A stretch of DNA of 64,000 nt from Actinospineispora eucalypti (lineage in GTDB: Bacteria; Actinomycetota; Actinomycetes; Mycobacteriales; Pseudonocardiaceae), in the NCBI GenBank assembly GCA_014208095.1, contig JACHMT010000001.1:186001-250000 (forward strand), in the 5' to 3' direction. The notes under the pieces were generated by a model. That model saw only the letters and a list, made by a program, of their open reading frames with translations. It had not been told where the DNA came from and did no database searches. Positions 32,706 through 41,220 of the stretch are shown in pieces. A program made the position numbers and the translations under genes. Numbering within the stretch: position 1 is the stretch's first letter; each line of letters starts with the position of its first letter.

Positions 32706-34142
32706 GTGAGCGGGGTGCCGAGGGACGGGCTGGTTGCCGTGGTGAAGCGCGGGTGCCCGACGTGCGAGCTGGTCGAGCCGGTGCTGGCCGCGTTGCCGAT
32801 CACCGTGTACACCCAGGACGATCCGAGCTTTCCCGAAGGCGTCAGCGACGTGCGGGACGACACCGAGCTGGACGTGAGCCTGGCACTGGACATCCAGACC
32901 GTGCCCACGCTGCTGCGCTTCGAAGGCGGCGCGGAGGCCGCGCGCACCGTCGGCTGGCTGCGCGAGGAGTGGGAGTCGATCACCGGGACCACCGGCCTCG
33001 GCCCGGGGCTGCCCGATCACCGGCCCGGCTGCGGCTCCCGCACCGGCGACCCCGAGCTGGCCGACAAGATCCTGCTGCGCACCCAGGGCGACCGGCTGCA
33101 CGCGCGCCGGATCGAGCTGTCCGAGCTGGAGGACGAGCACGAGTCGCTGTTCGACCGGGGCTGGTCGGACGGGTTGCCGGTGATCCCGCCGACGCCCGCG
33201 CGGGTGCTGCGCATGCTGGCCGGGACCTCCCGCGCGCCGGACGAGACGGTGGCGATCGTGCCGCCGAACCTGGTCGAGGCCACGGTGGAGAAGGTGGCCA
33301 TCAACGCGGTGCTGGCCGGTTGCCGGCCGGAGTACCTGCCGGTGGTGCTGGCCGCCGTGGAGGCCGTGTGCACCGACGAGTTCAACGCGCACGGGTTGCT
33401 GGCCACGACCTGGGGCGCCGGTCCGGCCATCGTGGTGAACGGGCCGATCGCCCGCGCCATCGGGATGAACTCGGGCGGCAACGCGCTCGGCCAGGGCAAC
33501 CGGGCCAACCTGACCATCGGCCGCGCGCTGCAACTGGTGATCCGCAACGTGGGCGGCGGGCGGCCGGGCGAGGTGGACCGGGCGGCGCTGGGCAACCCGG
33601 GCAAGGTCGGGTTCTGCTTCGCCGAGGACGAGGACGGCTCGCCGTGGGAGCCGTTGGCCGTGTCCCGGGGCGTGCCGGCGGGCGCGAGTGCGGTGACCGT
33701 GTTCGCCGCCGAGGGCGTGCGCGGCGTCGCGGACCAGATCTCGCGGCGGCCCGAGTCGCTGGCGCGGTCGTTGGCCGTCGCGCTCCGCTCGGTGGCGCAC
33801 CCCAAGCTGCCGCTCGGCTTCGACGCGACGCTGGTGGTCGCCCCGGAGCACGCCAGGGTGTTCGCGGAGGCCGGGTGGTCCCGCGCGCGGCTGGAGGAGG
33901 CGTTGGGCAGGGAGCTTTTGCTGGACCCGGCGGAGATCGTCCGGGGCGCCGGTGGGATCGACGAGGGGGTGCCCGCCGAGCGGCTGGCCGCCGCCGGGAA
34001 CGTACCGATCCCGAAGTTCCGGCCGGGCGGGTTGTTGATCGTGCACGCCGGCGGCGGAGCCGGCATGTTCTCCACCGTGATCGGTGGTTGGGTGGGTGGC
34101 CCCGGGGGGAGCCAGCCGGTGACCAGGGAGGTAGCGCCGTGA
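32706..34142 (+). CDS. Two-domain protein with N-terminal thioredoxin fold, partner of the UGSC selenoprotein
   Basis: A 478-residue protein from GTG 32706. Residues 1-100 look like a thioredoxin fold: VAVVKRGCPTCELVEPVLAAL with a CPTC redox motif (Cys 17 and Cys 20) and the cis-Pro segment IQTVPTLLRFEGG (about 61-73). Residues about 100-478 form a large domain I do not recognise, starting DHRPGCGSRTGDPELADKI and containing GWSDGLPVIPPTP, NAVLAGCRPEYLPVVLAAVEAV, a Gly/Asn-rich GPIARAIGMNSGGNALGQGNRAN and GGLLIVHAGGGAGMF. Its stop overlaps the GTG start of the selenoprotein gene, so the two are made together. A thiol/selenol electron-transfer pair is my inference. Confidence 0.75.
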   Translation: MSGVPRDGLVAVVKRGCPTCELVEPVLAALPITVYTQDDPSFPEGVSDVRDDTELDVSLALDIQTVPTLLRFEGGAEAARTVGWLREEWESITGTTGLGPGLPDHRPGCGSRTGDPELADKILLRTQGDRLHARRIELSELEDEHESLFDRGWSDGLPVIPPTPARVLRMLAGTSRAPDETVAIVPPNLVEATVEKVAINAVLAGCRPEYLPVVLAAVEAVCTDEFNAHGLLATTWGAGPAIVVNGPIARAIGMNSGGNALGQGNRANLTIGRALQLVIRNVGGGRPGEVDRAALGNPGKVGFCFAEDEDGSPWEPLAVSRGVPAGASAVTVFAAEGVRGVADQISRRPESLARSLAVALRSVAHPKLPLGFDATLVVAPEHARVFAEAGWSRARLEEALGRELLLDPAEIVRGAGGIDEGVPAERLAAAGNVPIPKFRPGGLLIVHAGGGAGMFSTVIGGWVGGPGGSQPVTREVAP

Positions 34143-34699
34143 GGGATGTGACCGAAGGGAACGGGCGGGCGGGTTTCAGCAAGATCGTGCTGGACCCGAC
34201 CGACGAGCGGGGCGCCGCGCACCGCGCTCCGGCGCGGCGGCCGGTATCGCTGGATGGCCTGCGGGTGGGCCTGCTGGACATCTCCAAACCGCGCGGCGAC
34301 GTGTTCCTGAACCGGCTGGAGGAGCTGCTCGCCGAGCGTGGCATCGCCACGCGGCGTTACGCCAAGCCGACGTTCACCAAACCCGCGCCGGTGGACCTGC
34401 GCCGGGAGATCGCCGCCGAGTGTGACGTGGTGATCGAGGCGCTCGCCGATTGAGGCTCCTGCACGTCGTGCAGTGTGCACGACTTCGTTGCCCTGGAGGG
34501 CGTCGGCGTGATCCACGCGTTCGTGGCTTCCAGCGAGTTCGTCACGGCCAGCGCCGCCCAGGCCGGTGCGCTGGGCTACGCCGAGGTGCCGTCGGTGTTC
34601 GTCCCGCACCCCATCCAGGACCGCACCGACCAGGAGATGCGCGCGCTGGCCGAGGCCGCGCTGCCGGAGATCCTGGCCGCCGTCACCCGTCAGCCCTGA
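34139..34699 (+). CDS. UGSC-type selenoprotein (in-frame UGA = selenocysteine)
   Basis: A 186-residue protein from GTG 34139 (RBS GGGAGG seven bases upstream), coupled by GTGA to the preceding gene. Codon 105 is TGA (34451-34453), in the context CDVVIEALAD-U-GSCTSCSVHDFVALE, and the same frame continues without stop to 34699. The motif U-G-S-C, followed by TSCSVHD, is the name-giving motif of the UGSC family, in which relatives have Sec or Cys at this site. A SECIS-like hairpin lies just after the UGA. The N-terminal half (GLRVGLLDISKPRGDVFLNRLEELLAERG) and C-terminal half (TASAAQAGALGYAEVPSVFVPHPI) are ordinary in codon bias on both sides of the UGA. It needs SelA, SelB, SelD and tRNA-Sec from elsewhere. 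Standard gene calling would split or truncate it. Enzyme activity unknown. Confidence 0.88.
34465..34483 (+). promoter_or_regulatory. Bacterial SECIS-like hairpin
   Basis: GTCGTGCA (34465-34472) and TGCACGAC (34476-34483) pair perfectly (8 bp) around a 3-nt loop GUG. The loop starts 19 nt after the UGA, within the spacing known for bacterial SECIS elements, and has G followed by U at its first positions as the SelB-binding consensus requires. A competing 6-bp hairpin (34459-34473) is possible but puts the loop only 11 nt away. Confidence 0.8.
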
Positions 34700-34729
34700 A
34701 ACCGGTCGCGCGGGCCAGGAAGATCCGCA

Positions 34730-35131
34730 TCACACTTCGGCGCGGGGTGCGCGCCGATGGCGGCGGGCGGCGAGCTCGTCCTCGGGCACCAGGGTGAGCA
34801 TCGGCTGGCCGGGCACGCACATCATGACCACGACGAACCGGGTCCACGTGTCGGCCCGGTTGTTCCCCGCCTGGTAGTGGATGACGTCCCCGCCGGGCTC
34901 CCAGAACGGCTCGCCCGCGCGGAGGATGCGCTCCGGTTCACCCTCCAGCTCGAAGATCATTTCGCCTTCGAGCATGTAGCCGAACACCGGGCCGGAGTGC
35001 CAGTGCGGCGGGGTTCCGGGGTCGCCCGGCGGCACCTCGACCAGGGCGGTCATCACGTCGGCGCCGGGCGGTATCGATGGCGGGCGCTGGTCGTCGAGCA
35101 TGGTCACCACGGTGTTGGACTTTTTCGGCAT
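34730..35131 (-). CDS. Cupin-domain protein
   Basis: A 133-residue single cupin. Motif 1 is PPHWHSGPVFGYMLEGEMIFELEG (about residues 41-64), with two His and a downstream Glu as metal ligands. Motif 2 is WEPGGDVIHYQAGN (about 77-90), with the fourth ligand His. Small cupins of this type are metal-binding dioxygenase-like or sugar/ligand-binding proteins; the substrate is unknown. It is convergent with the selenoprotein operon (30-bp gap) and carries its own ATG at 35131. Confidence 0.85.
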   Translation of the reverse strand: MPKKSNTVVTMLDDQRPPSIPPGADVMTALVEVPPGDPGTPPHWHSGPVFGYMLEGEMIFELEGEPERILRAGEPFWEPGGDVIHYQAGNNRADTWTRFVVVMMCVPGQPMLTLVPEDELAARRHRRAPRAEV

Positions 35132-35199
35132 GCGGTCACGCTAAATCGCGGCGGACCGGGCGAGTGGGCCACTTGTGGCTCGGATGGCTGGTCCAATTT

Positions 35200-36714
35200 T
35201 CAGCTGGTCGCGGCCCGGCCGGCGATCAGCATCCCGGTGACGCCGAGCAGGGTGAGCAGGCCGAGCAGCACCGGCATGGCCAGGGTGGGCACGCCGAACA
35301 ATGCCAGCAGCGCGCCGCCGACCCCGATCATGGCCGCCGTGCCCAGCTGCTCGCTGACCTGCGCGGCGGACGTGTTGAAGCCGACCTCGGGCCGTTCCGA
35401 CTGGCGCAGCAGCAGGAAGTTCACCGACGGAAAGCACAGCCCCATTCCGGCGCCGGCGATGGCCCAGGCCAGGAACGACAACCAGGCCGCCCCCCACGGC
35501 TGCGCGACCAGTTGCAGCCCCAGCACGGACACGGTGAGCAGCCCGAACCCGACGCGTAGCAACCGCGCGCGGGGCAGGTCCGGGTGCCGGCCCTGCCAGA
35601 ACGACGCCGCCGACCAACCCAGCGAACCCACCGCCAGCGGAATCCCGGCGGCGGCCAGCGACCAGCGGTGCGAGCTGGTCAGCATGAGGGGCAGGAACGA
35701 GTTGGCCGCGCCGAACAAGGCGGCGCACAGCCCGCGCGCGGCGACCAGGGTGGGCACCCCTTGGCGGGCGGCGAAGACGCCCCCGGGCAGCAGCCGGCGC
35801 AGCGCCGGCACCAGCAGCAGGATCGCTCCCGCCGCGATGACCAGCGCGAACACGTCCTTACGCTCACCGGCGTAGCTCAGCGCCGAAACCCCGACCGCCG
35901 CCGCCAACGCGGCCAGCACCACCCCGCGCCCCCGTGCCCCGGCGTCGCGCGTCGGCGTGTCGCCCGGCGCCGCTTCCGCCAGCCCGCCGGGCACGATCTC
36001 GGCCGACCCGCGAGGCCCGATCTCGGCCGGCCCGCCGGGCCCGACCTCGGCCGGCCCGCCGGGCATGATCTCGGCCGGCCCACCGGCCGGCGGGATCCCC
36101 CGCTCGGGTTCACCGAGCCGGCGCACCGCCGGTACCACCAGGACGAACGCCATCACCACGATCGGCACCAGGCCGAGGAACACCCAACGCCAGGACCACC
36201 GCTCGGTCACGATGCCGGAGATGGGCGGCCCGATCAGCGAAGGCAGCACCCACGCCGAGGACATCAGCCCGAACATCGCCGGCCGCACCCGTTCGGGATA
36301 GATCAGCGCGATGAGCACGTACATGGACACGGTCACCGTGCCCGCGCCGAGGCCCTGCAGCACCCGGCCGCCCAGCAGCTGCGGCATTCCGTGGGCCAGT
36401 GCGGCAGTGACCAGGCCGGCGCCGAACAACGCCGGCGCCACCAGCAGCGGCACCCTCGGCCCGGACCGGTCGCACCACCAACCGGCCATCACCGTGCCGA
36501 ACACCGCCGCCGCCATGAATGCCACGAACGGCCACGCGTAGAGGGTCAGTGCGCCGAGGTCCACGACCAGCCTGGGCATCGCGGTGTTCACGCCCATCGC
36601 CTCGAACGCGACCATCAGGATGATCAGCAGCACGCCGACCGTGGTGGCCCGCCGCTTCGGCCCGAGCAGTTCCCCGCGTACCGACACCCTGGCCGTGACC
36701 CCTCGAGTACTCAT
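35200..36714 (-). CDS. MFS transporter with a repetitive central loop
   Basis: A 504-residue transporter from ATG 36714 (an in-frame ATG lies at 36729). Twelve or more helices are visible, with motif A-like GWWCDRSGPR after helix 2 and LGGRVLQGLGAG. The cytoplasmic loop between the two halves (about residues 205-262) contains five to six 8-residue repeats GGPAEI(M/V/G)P, encoded by 24-bp units at about 35970-36100. Export of an unknown compound is likely. Spacing of some 50 bp to the upstream LOR-type gene suggests possible co-transcription. Confidence 0.88.
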   Translation of the reverse strand: MSTRGVTARVSVRGELLGPKRRATTVGVLLIILMVAFEAMGVNTAMPRLVVDLGALTLYAWPFVAFMAAAVFGTVMAGWWCDRSGPRVPLLVAPALFGAGLVTAALAHGMPQLLGGRVLQGLGAGTVTVSMYVLIALIYPERVRPAMFGLMSSAWVLPSLIGPPISGIVTERWSWRWVFLGLVPIVVMAFVLVVPAVRRLGEPERGIPPAGGPAEIMPGGPAEVGPGGPAEIGPRGSAEIVPGGLAEAAPGDTPTRDAGARGRGVVLAALAAAVGVSALSYAGERKDVFALVIAAGAILLLVPALRRLLPGGVFAARQGVPTLVAARGLCAALFGAANSFLPLMLTSSHRWSLAAAGIPLAVGSLGWSAASFWQGRHPDLPRARLLRVGFGLLTVSVLGLQLVAQPWGAAWLSFLAWAIAGAGMGLCFPSVNFLLLRQSERPEVGFNTSAAQVSEQLGTAAMIGVGGALLALFGVPTLAMPVLLGLLTLLGVTGMLIAGRAATS

Positions 36715-36771
36715 CACCTCACACTGCATCCTGAACGACGGTGAAGGTCAATCCCGTTTCGACGGGGGTGT

Positions 36772-37374
36772 TCAGCGTGACTGCAACGCGTCCAGCGCGA
36801 CGGCCATCGCGGCGGCCAGCCGGAAGTCCACCCTGGGGTCGGGCACGTCGATGATGTACCGGTCGCGGATGGCCTTCTTTCGTTCGCTGACCAGCACCGG
36901 CTGACCGGTGGCCTTGTCGGTGAAGTCGAAGTGGAAGACGAACGGCACCCACAGGTCGCCCAGGTACGGGATGAAGTCCCAGATCCGGCGCAGGATGGCG
37001 ATGCTCATCCGCCGCTCGGTGCCGACCGCGTCCAGCCCGTTCGGCCCGGCAAGGTTCCACGTGGAACGAAGCAGGCTGGCACCGAACTGCTTGCTGAAGT
37101 ACCCGAGCGGCGTGCCGAACTCGTCGTACACGTCGTGTTCCGCGTGTACATCCAGCCGCTGCCGGGCCTTGAACGTGAACACCGGCCTGGTCTTCGCCTC
37201 GTCCGCGTAGAAGATCACTTCTTCCTTGAGCTTCATCCGCTTCTGCTGGGCGAACGCGAGCAGCTGGTTGCTCTCGCTGCCGTCCGGGTTCGCGGCGAAG
37301 ATCTGGTACCGGTTGACCATCAGGGTGATCTTCTGGCGTACGAAGAAACGCGGCACGTACATGGGAGCGGTCAC
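36772..37374 (-). CDS. LURP-one-related (tubby-like C-terminal fold) protein
   Basis: A 200-residue protein opening YVPRFFVRQKITLMVNRYQI, the start of the LOR / phospholipid-scramblase-like beta-barrel family. Alternating beta strands follow (LKEEVIFYADEAKTRPVFTFKARQRLDVHAEHDVYDEFGTPLGYFSKQFGASLLRSTW). The C-terminal helix (DFRLAAAMAVALDALQ) would fill the barrel. Family members are cytosolic or membrane-associated, with no firm biochemical role in bacteria. Confidence 0.8.
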   Translation of the reverse strand: MTAPMYVPRFFVRQKITLMVNRYQIFAANPDGSESNQLLAFAQQKRMKLKEEVIFYADEAKTRPVFTFKARQRLDVHAEHDVYDEFGTPLGYFSKQFGASLLRSTWNLAGPNGLDAVGTERRMSIAILRRIWDFIPYLGDLWVPFVFHFDFTDKATGQPVLVSERKKAIRDRYIIDVPDPRVDFRLAAAMAVALDALQSR

Positions 37375-37401
37375 GCCCTCGGAGTGTGCCAGGCCGGCAT
37401 G

Positions 37402-38610
37402 CTATAGCGGTTGGCGGCGGCTCCACGTCCAGGCGTATCCAGGGTCTTCGCAGCTCTGTCCGCCCTCACCGAGCTCCAGCGGGGCGAAGGTGTCCACCAT
37501 GACCGCCAGCTCGTCGAAGAACTCCGCGCCGATGGACCGCTCGTAGGCGCCGGGCTGCGGGCCGTGCGTGTGCCCGCCGGGGTGCAGGGAGATGGAGCCC
37601 TGGCCGATGCCCGAACCCTTGCGCGCCTCGTAGTCCCCGCCGCAGTAGAACATCACCTCGTCCGAGTCCACGTTGGCGTGGTAGTACGGCACCGGGATGG
37701 ACAGCGGGTGGTAGTCCACCTTGCGCGGCACGAAGTTGCACACCACGAACCCGTTGCCCTCGAACACCTGGTGGGCCGGCGGCGGCTGGTGGATCCGGCC
37801 GGTGATCGGCTCGAAGTCGGAGATGTTGAACGTGTACGGGTAGAGGCAGCCGTCCCAACCGACCACGTCGAACGGGTGGTGCGGGTAGACGTACCGGGTG
37901 CCGACCAGCTCGCCCCGGGAGGACCGGTGCTTGACCAGCACCTCGACCTCTTCCTCGGCCGGGTCGGCGAGCAGCGGCGCGGCCGGGCCGTGCAGGTCGC
38001 GCTCGCAGTACGGGGCGTGCTCGAGCAGCTGGCCGTACTTGGACAGGTACCGGCGCGGCGGCGAGATGTGCGAGTTGGCCTCGATCACGTACAGCCGCAG
38101 CGGCTCGGTCTCCGCGTCGGGGACCCACCGGTGGGTGGTAGCGCGGGGCAACAGCACGTAGTCGCCGGTGCGGGCCGTCAGCTGGCCGAACACGGTCTGC
38201 ACGGTGGCGGCGCCGGACTCCACGTAGGCCAGCTCGTCGCCGATCGCGTTCCGGTACAGCGGCGACGGTTCCCCGGCGGCCACGTAGCTCAGCCGCACGT
38301 CGCCGTTGCCCAGGGCCAGCCGTCGGCCGGTCACCGCGTCGACCGCCTTCCAGTCCTGCCCCTGGGTGAGCTCGTGCAGCTTCAGGTGGCGCGGGCGCAG
38401 CGGGTGGTTCGGGCTGGTCCGGATGTCGCCGAGCGGCCAGTCCTGGGCGTCCAGCACGGCCGACGGGATGTGCCGGTGGTAGAGCAGCGACGAGTCCGAG
38501 GAGAAGCCCTCCTCGCCCATCAGCTCCTCGTAGTAGAGCCCGCCGTCCGGCGTGCGGTGCTGGGTGTGCCGCTTCGGCGGGACCTCACCGAGCTGCCGGT
38601 AGTACGCCAT
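37402..38610 (-). CDS. Homogentisate 1,2-dioxygenase-family ring-cleavage enzyme
   Basis: A 402-residue non-haem iron dioxygenase of HgmA type. The N-terminal beta domain includes YRNAIGDELAYVESGAATVQTVFG (about residues 118-141). The C-terminal cupin has the iron ligands in PVPYYHANVDSDEVMFYCGG (His about 289 and Glu about 295) and SISLHPGGHTHGPQPGAYE (His about 320-322). It would open homogentisate or a close diol to the maleylacetoacetate level. The start ATG 38610 lies inside the end of the upstream flavin-monooxygenase gene (26-bp overlap). No maleylacetoacetate isomerase or fumarylacetoacetase is next to it. Last gene of the aromatic operon. Confidence 0.85.
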   Translation of the reverse strand: MAYYRQLGEVPPKRHTQHRTPDGGLYYEELMGEEGFSSDSSLLYHRHIPSAVLDAQDWPLGDIRTSPNHPLRPRHLKLHELTQGQDWKAVDAVTGRRLALGNGDVRLSYVAAGEPSPLYRNAIGDELAYVESGAATVQTVFGQLTARTGDYVLLPRATTHRWVPDAETEPLRLYVIEANSHISPPRRYLSKYGQLLEHAPYCERDLHGPAAPLLADPAEEEVEVLVKHRSSRGELVGTRYVYPHHPFDVVGWDGCLYPYTFNISDFEPITGRIHQPPPAHQVFEGNGFVVCNFVPRKVDYHPLSIPVPYYHANVDSDEVMFYCGGDYEARKGSGIGQGSISLHPGGHTHGPQPGAYERSIGAEFFDELAVMVDTFAPLELGEGGQSCEDPGYAWTWSRRQPL

Positions 38611-40258
38611 CGCTGCCCTCCTTGCTCGATTCCCCCGACTCGCCGGGGCCGACCGGTGCGCCGTGTGTAGCCGGCTCACCGGGGTGCCCGATCGCGCGGC
38701 GCAGCGCGGCGCGCAGCTCCGCCTCATCGGTGACCACGGCGGCGATGTGCGCGTCCGGCCGGACCACCCACCACTCTGCGCCGCGCGCGCCCAACACGCC
38801 AGGGAGTTCGGCGGACAGCTCGGCCATGCCCACCGCCCGTGCCGGTACCGGCGCCAGCTCCTCGGCGGCGAGTTCGGCAACCCGCACCGCTCCCGGGCCG
38901 CCGCCCGGCGCGACCAGTACCAGCAGCCCGTCCCGGCACACCTCCCGCAACCGGCCGCCGGTTTCCAGCGGGAGGTCGGGGATGAGCACGCCGGGGGCGG
39001 GTGCCTGGGCGACGCCGCGCGGTGGGCGGACGGGATGGGGCCGCGTCGGGTCCGGAGTGGTCAGCGGCGATTCGGCGTACCAGTACGCCTCGTACAGGCG
39101 GCCGGAGTTGACCCGGGCGCGCGCCTCCGCCGAATCCGCGCTGGCCCGGGCCAGCACGTCCCGCCGGTGCGCCGCCTCGGCGGCGGTCTGCGGGACCAGG
39201 AAGTCCATGGTCGCGCTGGTCACCGCGACGTTCTCCCGCGCCGCCGCGTGCCGTTCGATGTGGTAGCTCTCCAGCAGCGCCTCCCTCTCCGTGCCGTCCC
39301 ACCCGGCGAAAGCCAGCTTCCAGGCGGCGTTCTCCGCGTCCGCCACCCCCGAGTTCAGCCCGCGCGCGCCGAAGGGGGCGTACAGATGCGCGGCGTCCCC
39401 GGCGAGCAGCACCCGGCCGACGCGCATCCGGTCCACGCACCGGGTGTGGAACCGGTACACCGAGGACCAGGTCACTTCATACGCCGTGTCCCCGACAATT
39501 TGTCGAATGCGCTGGTCAAGGGCGCCGGATGCGGTGTCGGCGGCCAGGGCTGAGGCGTCGTAGTCGGGCGGGACCTGCCAGTCGATGCGGTACTCGCCGC
39601 CCGGGCAGGGATGGATCAGCACCTGTCGGCCGGGGTTCCACACCGGGTCGAAGTAGAACCGGCGCTCCCGCGCCCAGTCCGGCAGCTCGGCCCGGATGTC
39701 GCAGATCAGGAAGCGGTCCTCGAACGAATGCCCTTCGAACGAGACGCCCAGCCCGGCGCGCAGCCCGTCCGCCCGCGCCCCCGCGCAGACCAGCAGGAAC
39801 GGTGCCCGCAACCGGAACTCCGGGCCGGAGACCCACACCCCGTCGGCGTCCTGGTCGATCTCGGTCACCCGGTGGCCCCAGCGCACGTCGATCAGCGGCG
39901 AACCCGCGATCCGCTGGTCCAGCAACTGCTCGGTTCGGGACTGCGAGACGTTCACGAACGGCGGCAGCGGGGACCGGCCGGCGTCGGCCATCCGCACCGA
40001 GAACAGCTCCGTGTCCCGGTAGTAGGTGCGCGCCGTGTCCCAGGTGACGCCCTCGGCGGCCACCCGCGCGCCCACCGCCTCCCACACGTCCAGCACGTCC
40101 CGCTGCTGGCAGATCGCCTTGGAACCCACCAGATCACGTGAACGGCGCAGGTCCAGCAGGACCGTCGGCACGCCCCAGCGGGCCAGCAGCAGCGCGGCGG
40201 TCTGCCCGACCGGCCCGTTGCCGAGCACGATCACCGGGTCGTGCGGCCACGGGTTCAC
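38585..40258 (-). CDS. FAD-dependent aromatic hydroxylase (MhpA / p-hydroxybenzoate hydroxylase fold)
   Basis: A 557-residue flavoprotein monooxygenase from GTG 40258, overlapping the MBL-hydrolase stop. FAD motifs are VLGNGPVGQTAALLLARWG (about residues 11-29), the central GARADGLR and RVLLAGDAAHLYAPFGARGLNSGVADAENAAWKLA (about 300-335). The C-terminal 150 residues form the thioredoxin-like domain of long phenol and 3-hydroxyphenylpropionate hydroxylases (RDGLLVLVAPGG...AEWWVVRPDAHIAAVV). It would hydroxylate a phenol with NAD(P)H and O2. Position before the ring-cleavage gene suggests it makes that enzyme's diol substrate. Confidence 0.9.
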   Translation of the reverse strand: MNPWPHDPVIVLGNGPVGQTAALLLARWGVPTVLLDLRRSRDLVGSKAICQQRDVLDVWEAVGARVAAEGVTWDTARTYYRDTELFSVRMADAGRSPLPPFVNVSQSRTEQLLDQRIAGSPLIDVRWGHRVTEIDQDADGVWVSGPEFRLRAPFLLVCAGARADGLRAGLGVSFEGHSFEDRFLICDIRAELPDWARERRFYFDPVWNPGRQVLIHPCPGGEYRIDWQVPPDYDASALAADTASGALDQRIRQIVGDTAYEVTWSSVYRFHTRCVDRMRVGRVLLAGDAAHLYAPFGARGLNSGVADAENAAWKLAFAGWDGTEREALLESYHIERHAAARENVAVTSATMDFLVPQTAAEAAHRRDVLARASADSAEARARVNSGRLYEAYWYAESPLTTPDPTRPHPVRPPRGVAQAPAPGVLIPDLPLETGGRLREVCRDGLLVLVAPGGGPGAVRVAELAAEELAPVPARAVGMAELSAELPGVLGARGAEWWVVRPDAHIAAVVTDEAELRAALRRAIGHPGEPATHGAPVGPGESGESSKEGSDGVLPAAR

Positions 40259-41220
40259 GACTGCAGCTGGTCCCAGACCTCGCGGTCCCGCTCGGCGGTC
40301 CAGATCACCGGACGCTCGACGCCGGACAGCTCGTCCCACAGCCGGGAGACGTCGAAGGGCAGGCAGTGCTCGAAGATCGGCCAACGGCCGTAGTCGTCGA
40401 CCAGCGCGGCGTGCGACGCCTCGAACGCCTCGCGCAGCGTGCCGCCCCGCGCCTGCACCGCGCCCACCTCACGGATCATCACGTTCAGGAACCCTCGGGT
40501 CTGGCCGATCGCCGCATCCACCGCCGCGCGCCCCCGGCTGACCGCGCCGCGCCCGCCGACCAGCGCCTCCGCGCCGAGCGCGGCCACGTTGTCCAGCGTG
40601 CCGCTCGCCCAGTCGCGGTGGAACGCGTCGCCGGTGTACAGCGCGGCCTGCGCCTCCACCAGGTCGCCGGCGAACAGGATCCGCTGCTCGGGCAGCCAGC
40701 CGACCAGGTCGCCCTCGGTGTGCCCCCGGCCCAGGTAGCGCAGCTCCAGGTCACCCCGGTCACCGCCGAGGTCGATGGTCAGCCGGTCGGAGAAGGTGAG
40801 CGTCGGCCAGGTCAGGCCGGGTACCGAGTCCGCCGCCTTGGCCAGCCGGGGCATCCGGGCGAACTCGCTCTCCCAGTCCTCCTTGCCCCGCTCGGCGACC
40901 AGCTTGCGGGTGTTCTCGTGGGCCACGATCACGTCCGCGTCGAAGGCGGAAGCGCCCAGCACCCGCACGGCGTGGTAGTGGCTGAGCACCAGATAGCGCA
41001 CCGGTTTGTCGGTGTGCCGGCGCAGAATGTCCAGCCAGTCCCGCGCGGCAACCGGAGTGGCCAATGCCTCGAAGCACACCAGGAAGTCCTCGCCCTCGAT
41101 GGCGCCCACGTTCGGGTCGCCCTCGGCGGTCAGGGCGTACACCCCGTCCGCGAGCACCTCCAGCGTCTGTTCCTTGACATCCGTGTCCGCCGAGGAGGCG
41201 AACGGCTTTGTGCTGGTCAT
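40255..41220 (-). CDS. MBL-fold metallo-hydrolase
   Basis: A 321-residue metallo-beta-lactamase-fold protein. The first metal motif is YLVLSHYHAVRVLGASAF (about residues 77-94), where the usual HxHxDH is HYHAVR, so the second-site Asp-His are not in their standard place. Later ligands are GRGHTEGDLVGW (about 165), FAGDLVEAQ and a C-terminal His (EHCLPFD). The start overlaps the P450 stop by ATGA. Esterase, lactonase or glyoxalase-like activity on a pathway intermediate is possible; the exact role is unknown. Confidence 0.82.
   Translation of the reverse strand: MTSTKPFASSADTDVKEQTLEVLADGVYALTAEGDPNVGAIEGEDFLVCFEALATPVAARDWLDILRRHTDKPVRYLVLSHYHAVRVLGASAFDADVIVAHENTRKLVAERGKEDWESEFARMPRLAKAADSVPGLTWPTLTFSDRLTIDLGGDRGDLELRYLGRGHTEGDLVGWLPEQRILFAGDLVEAQAALYTGDAFHRDWASGTLDNVAALGAEALVGGRGAVSRGRAAVDAAIGQTRGFLNVMIREVGAVQARGGTLREAFEASHAALVDDYGRWPIFEHCLPFDVSRLWDELSGVERPVIWTAERDREVWDQLQS

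Noticed and set aside
34139..34453. Truncated gene or pseudogene ending at the TGA
   Set aside because: The frame continues with a conserved GSCTSCSVHD block and an immediate SECIS-like hairpin, which fits selenocysteine better than decay.
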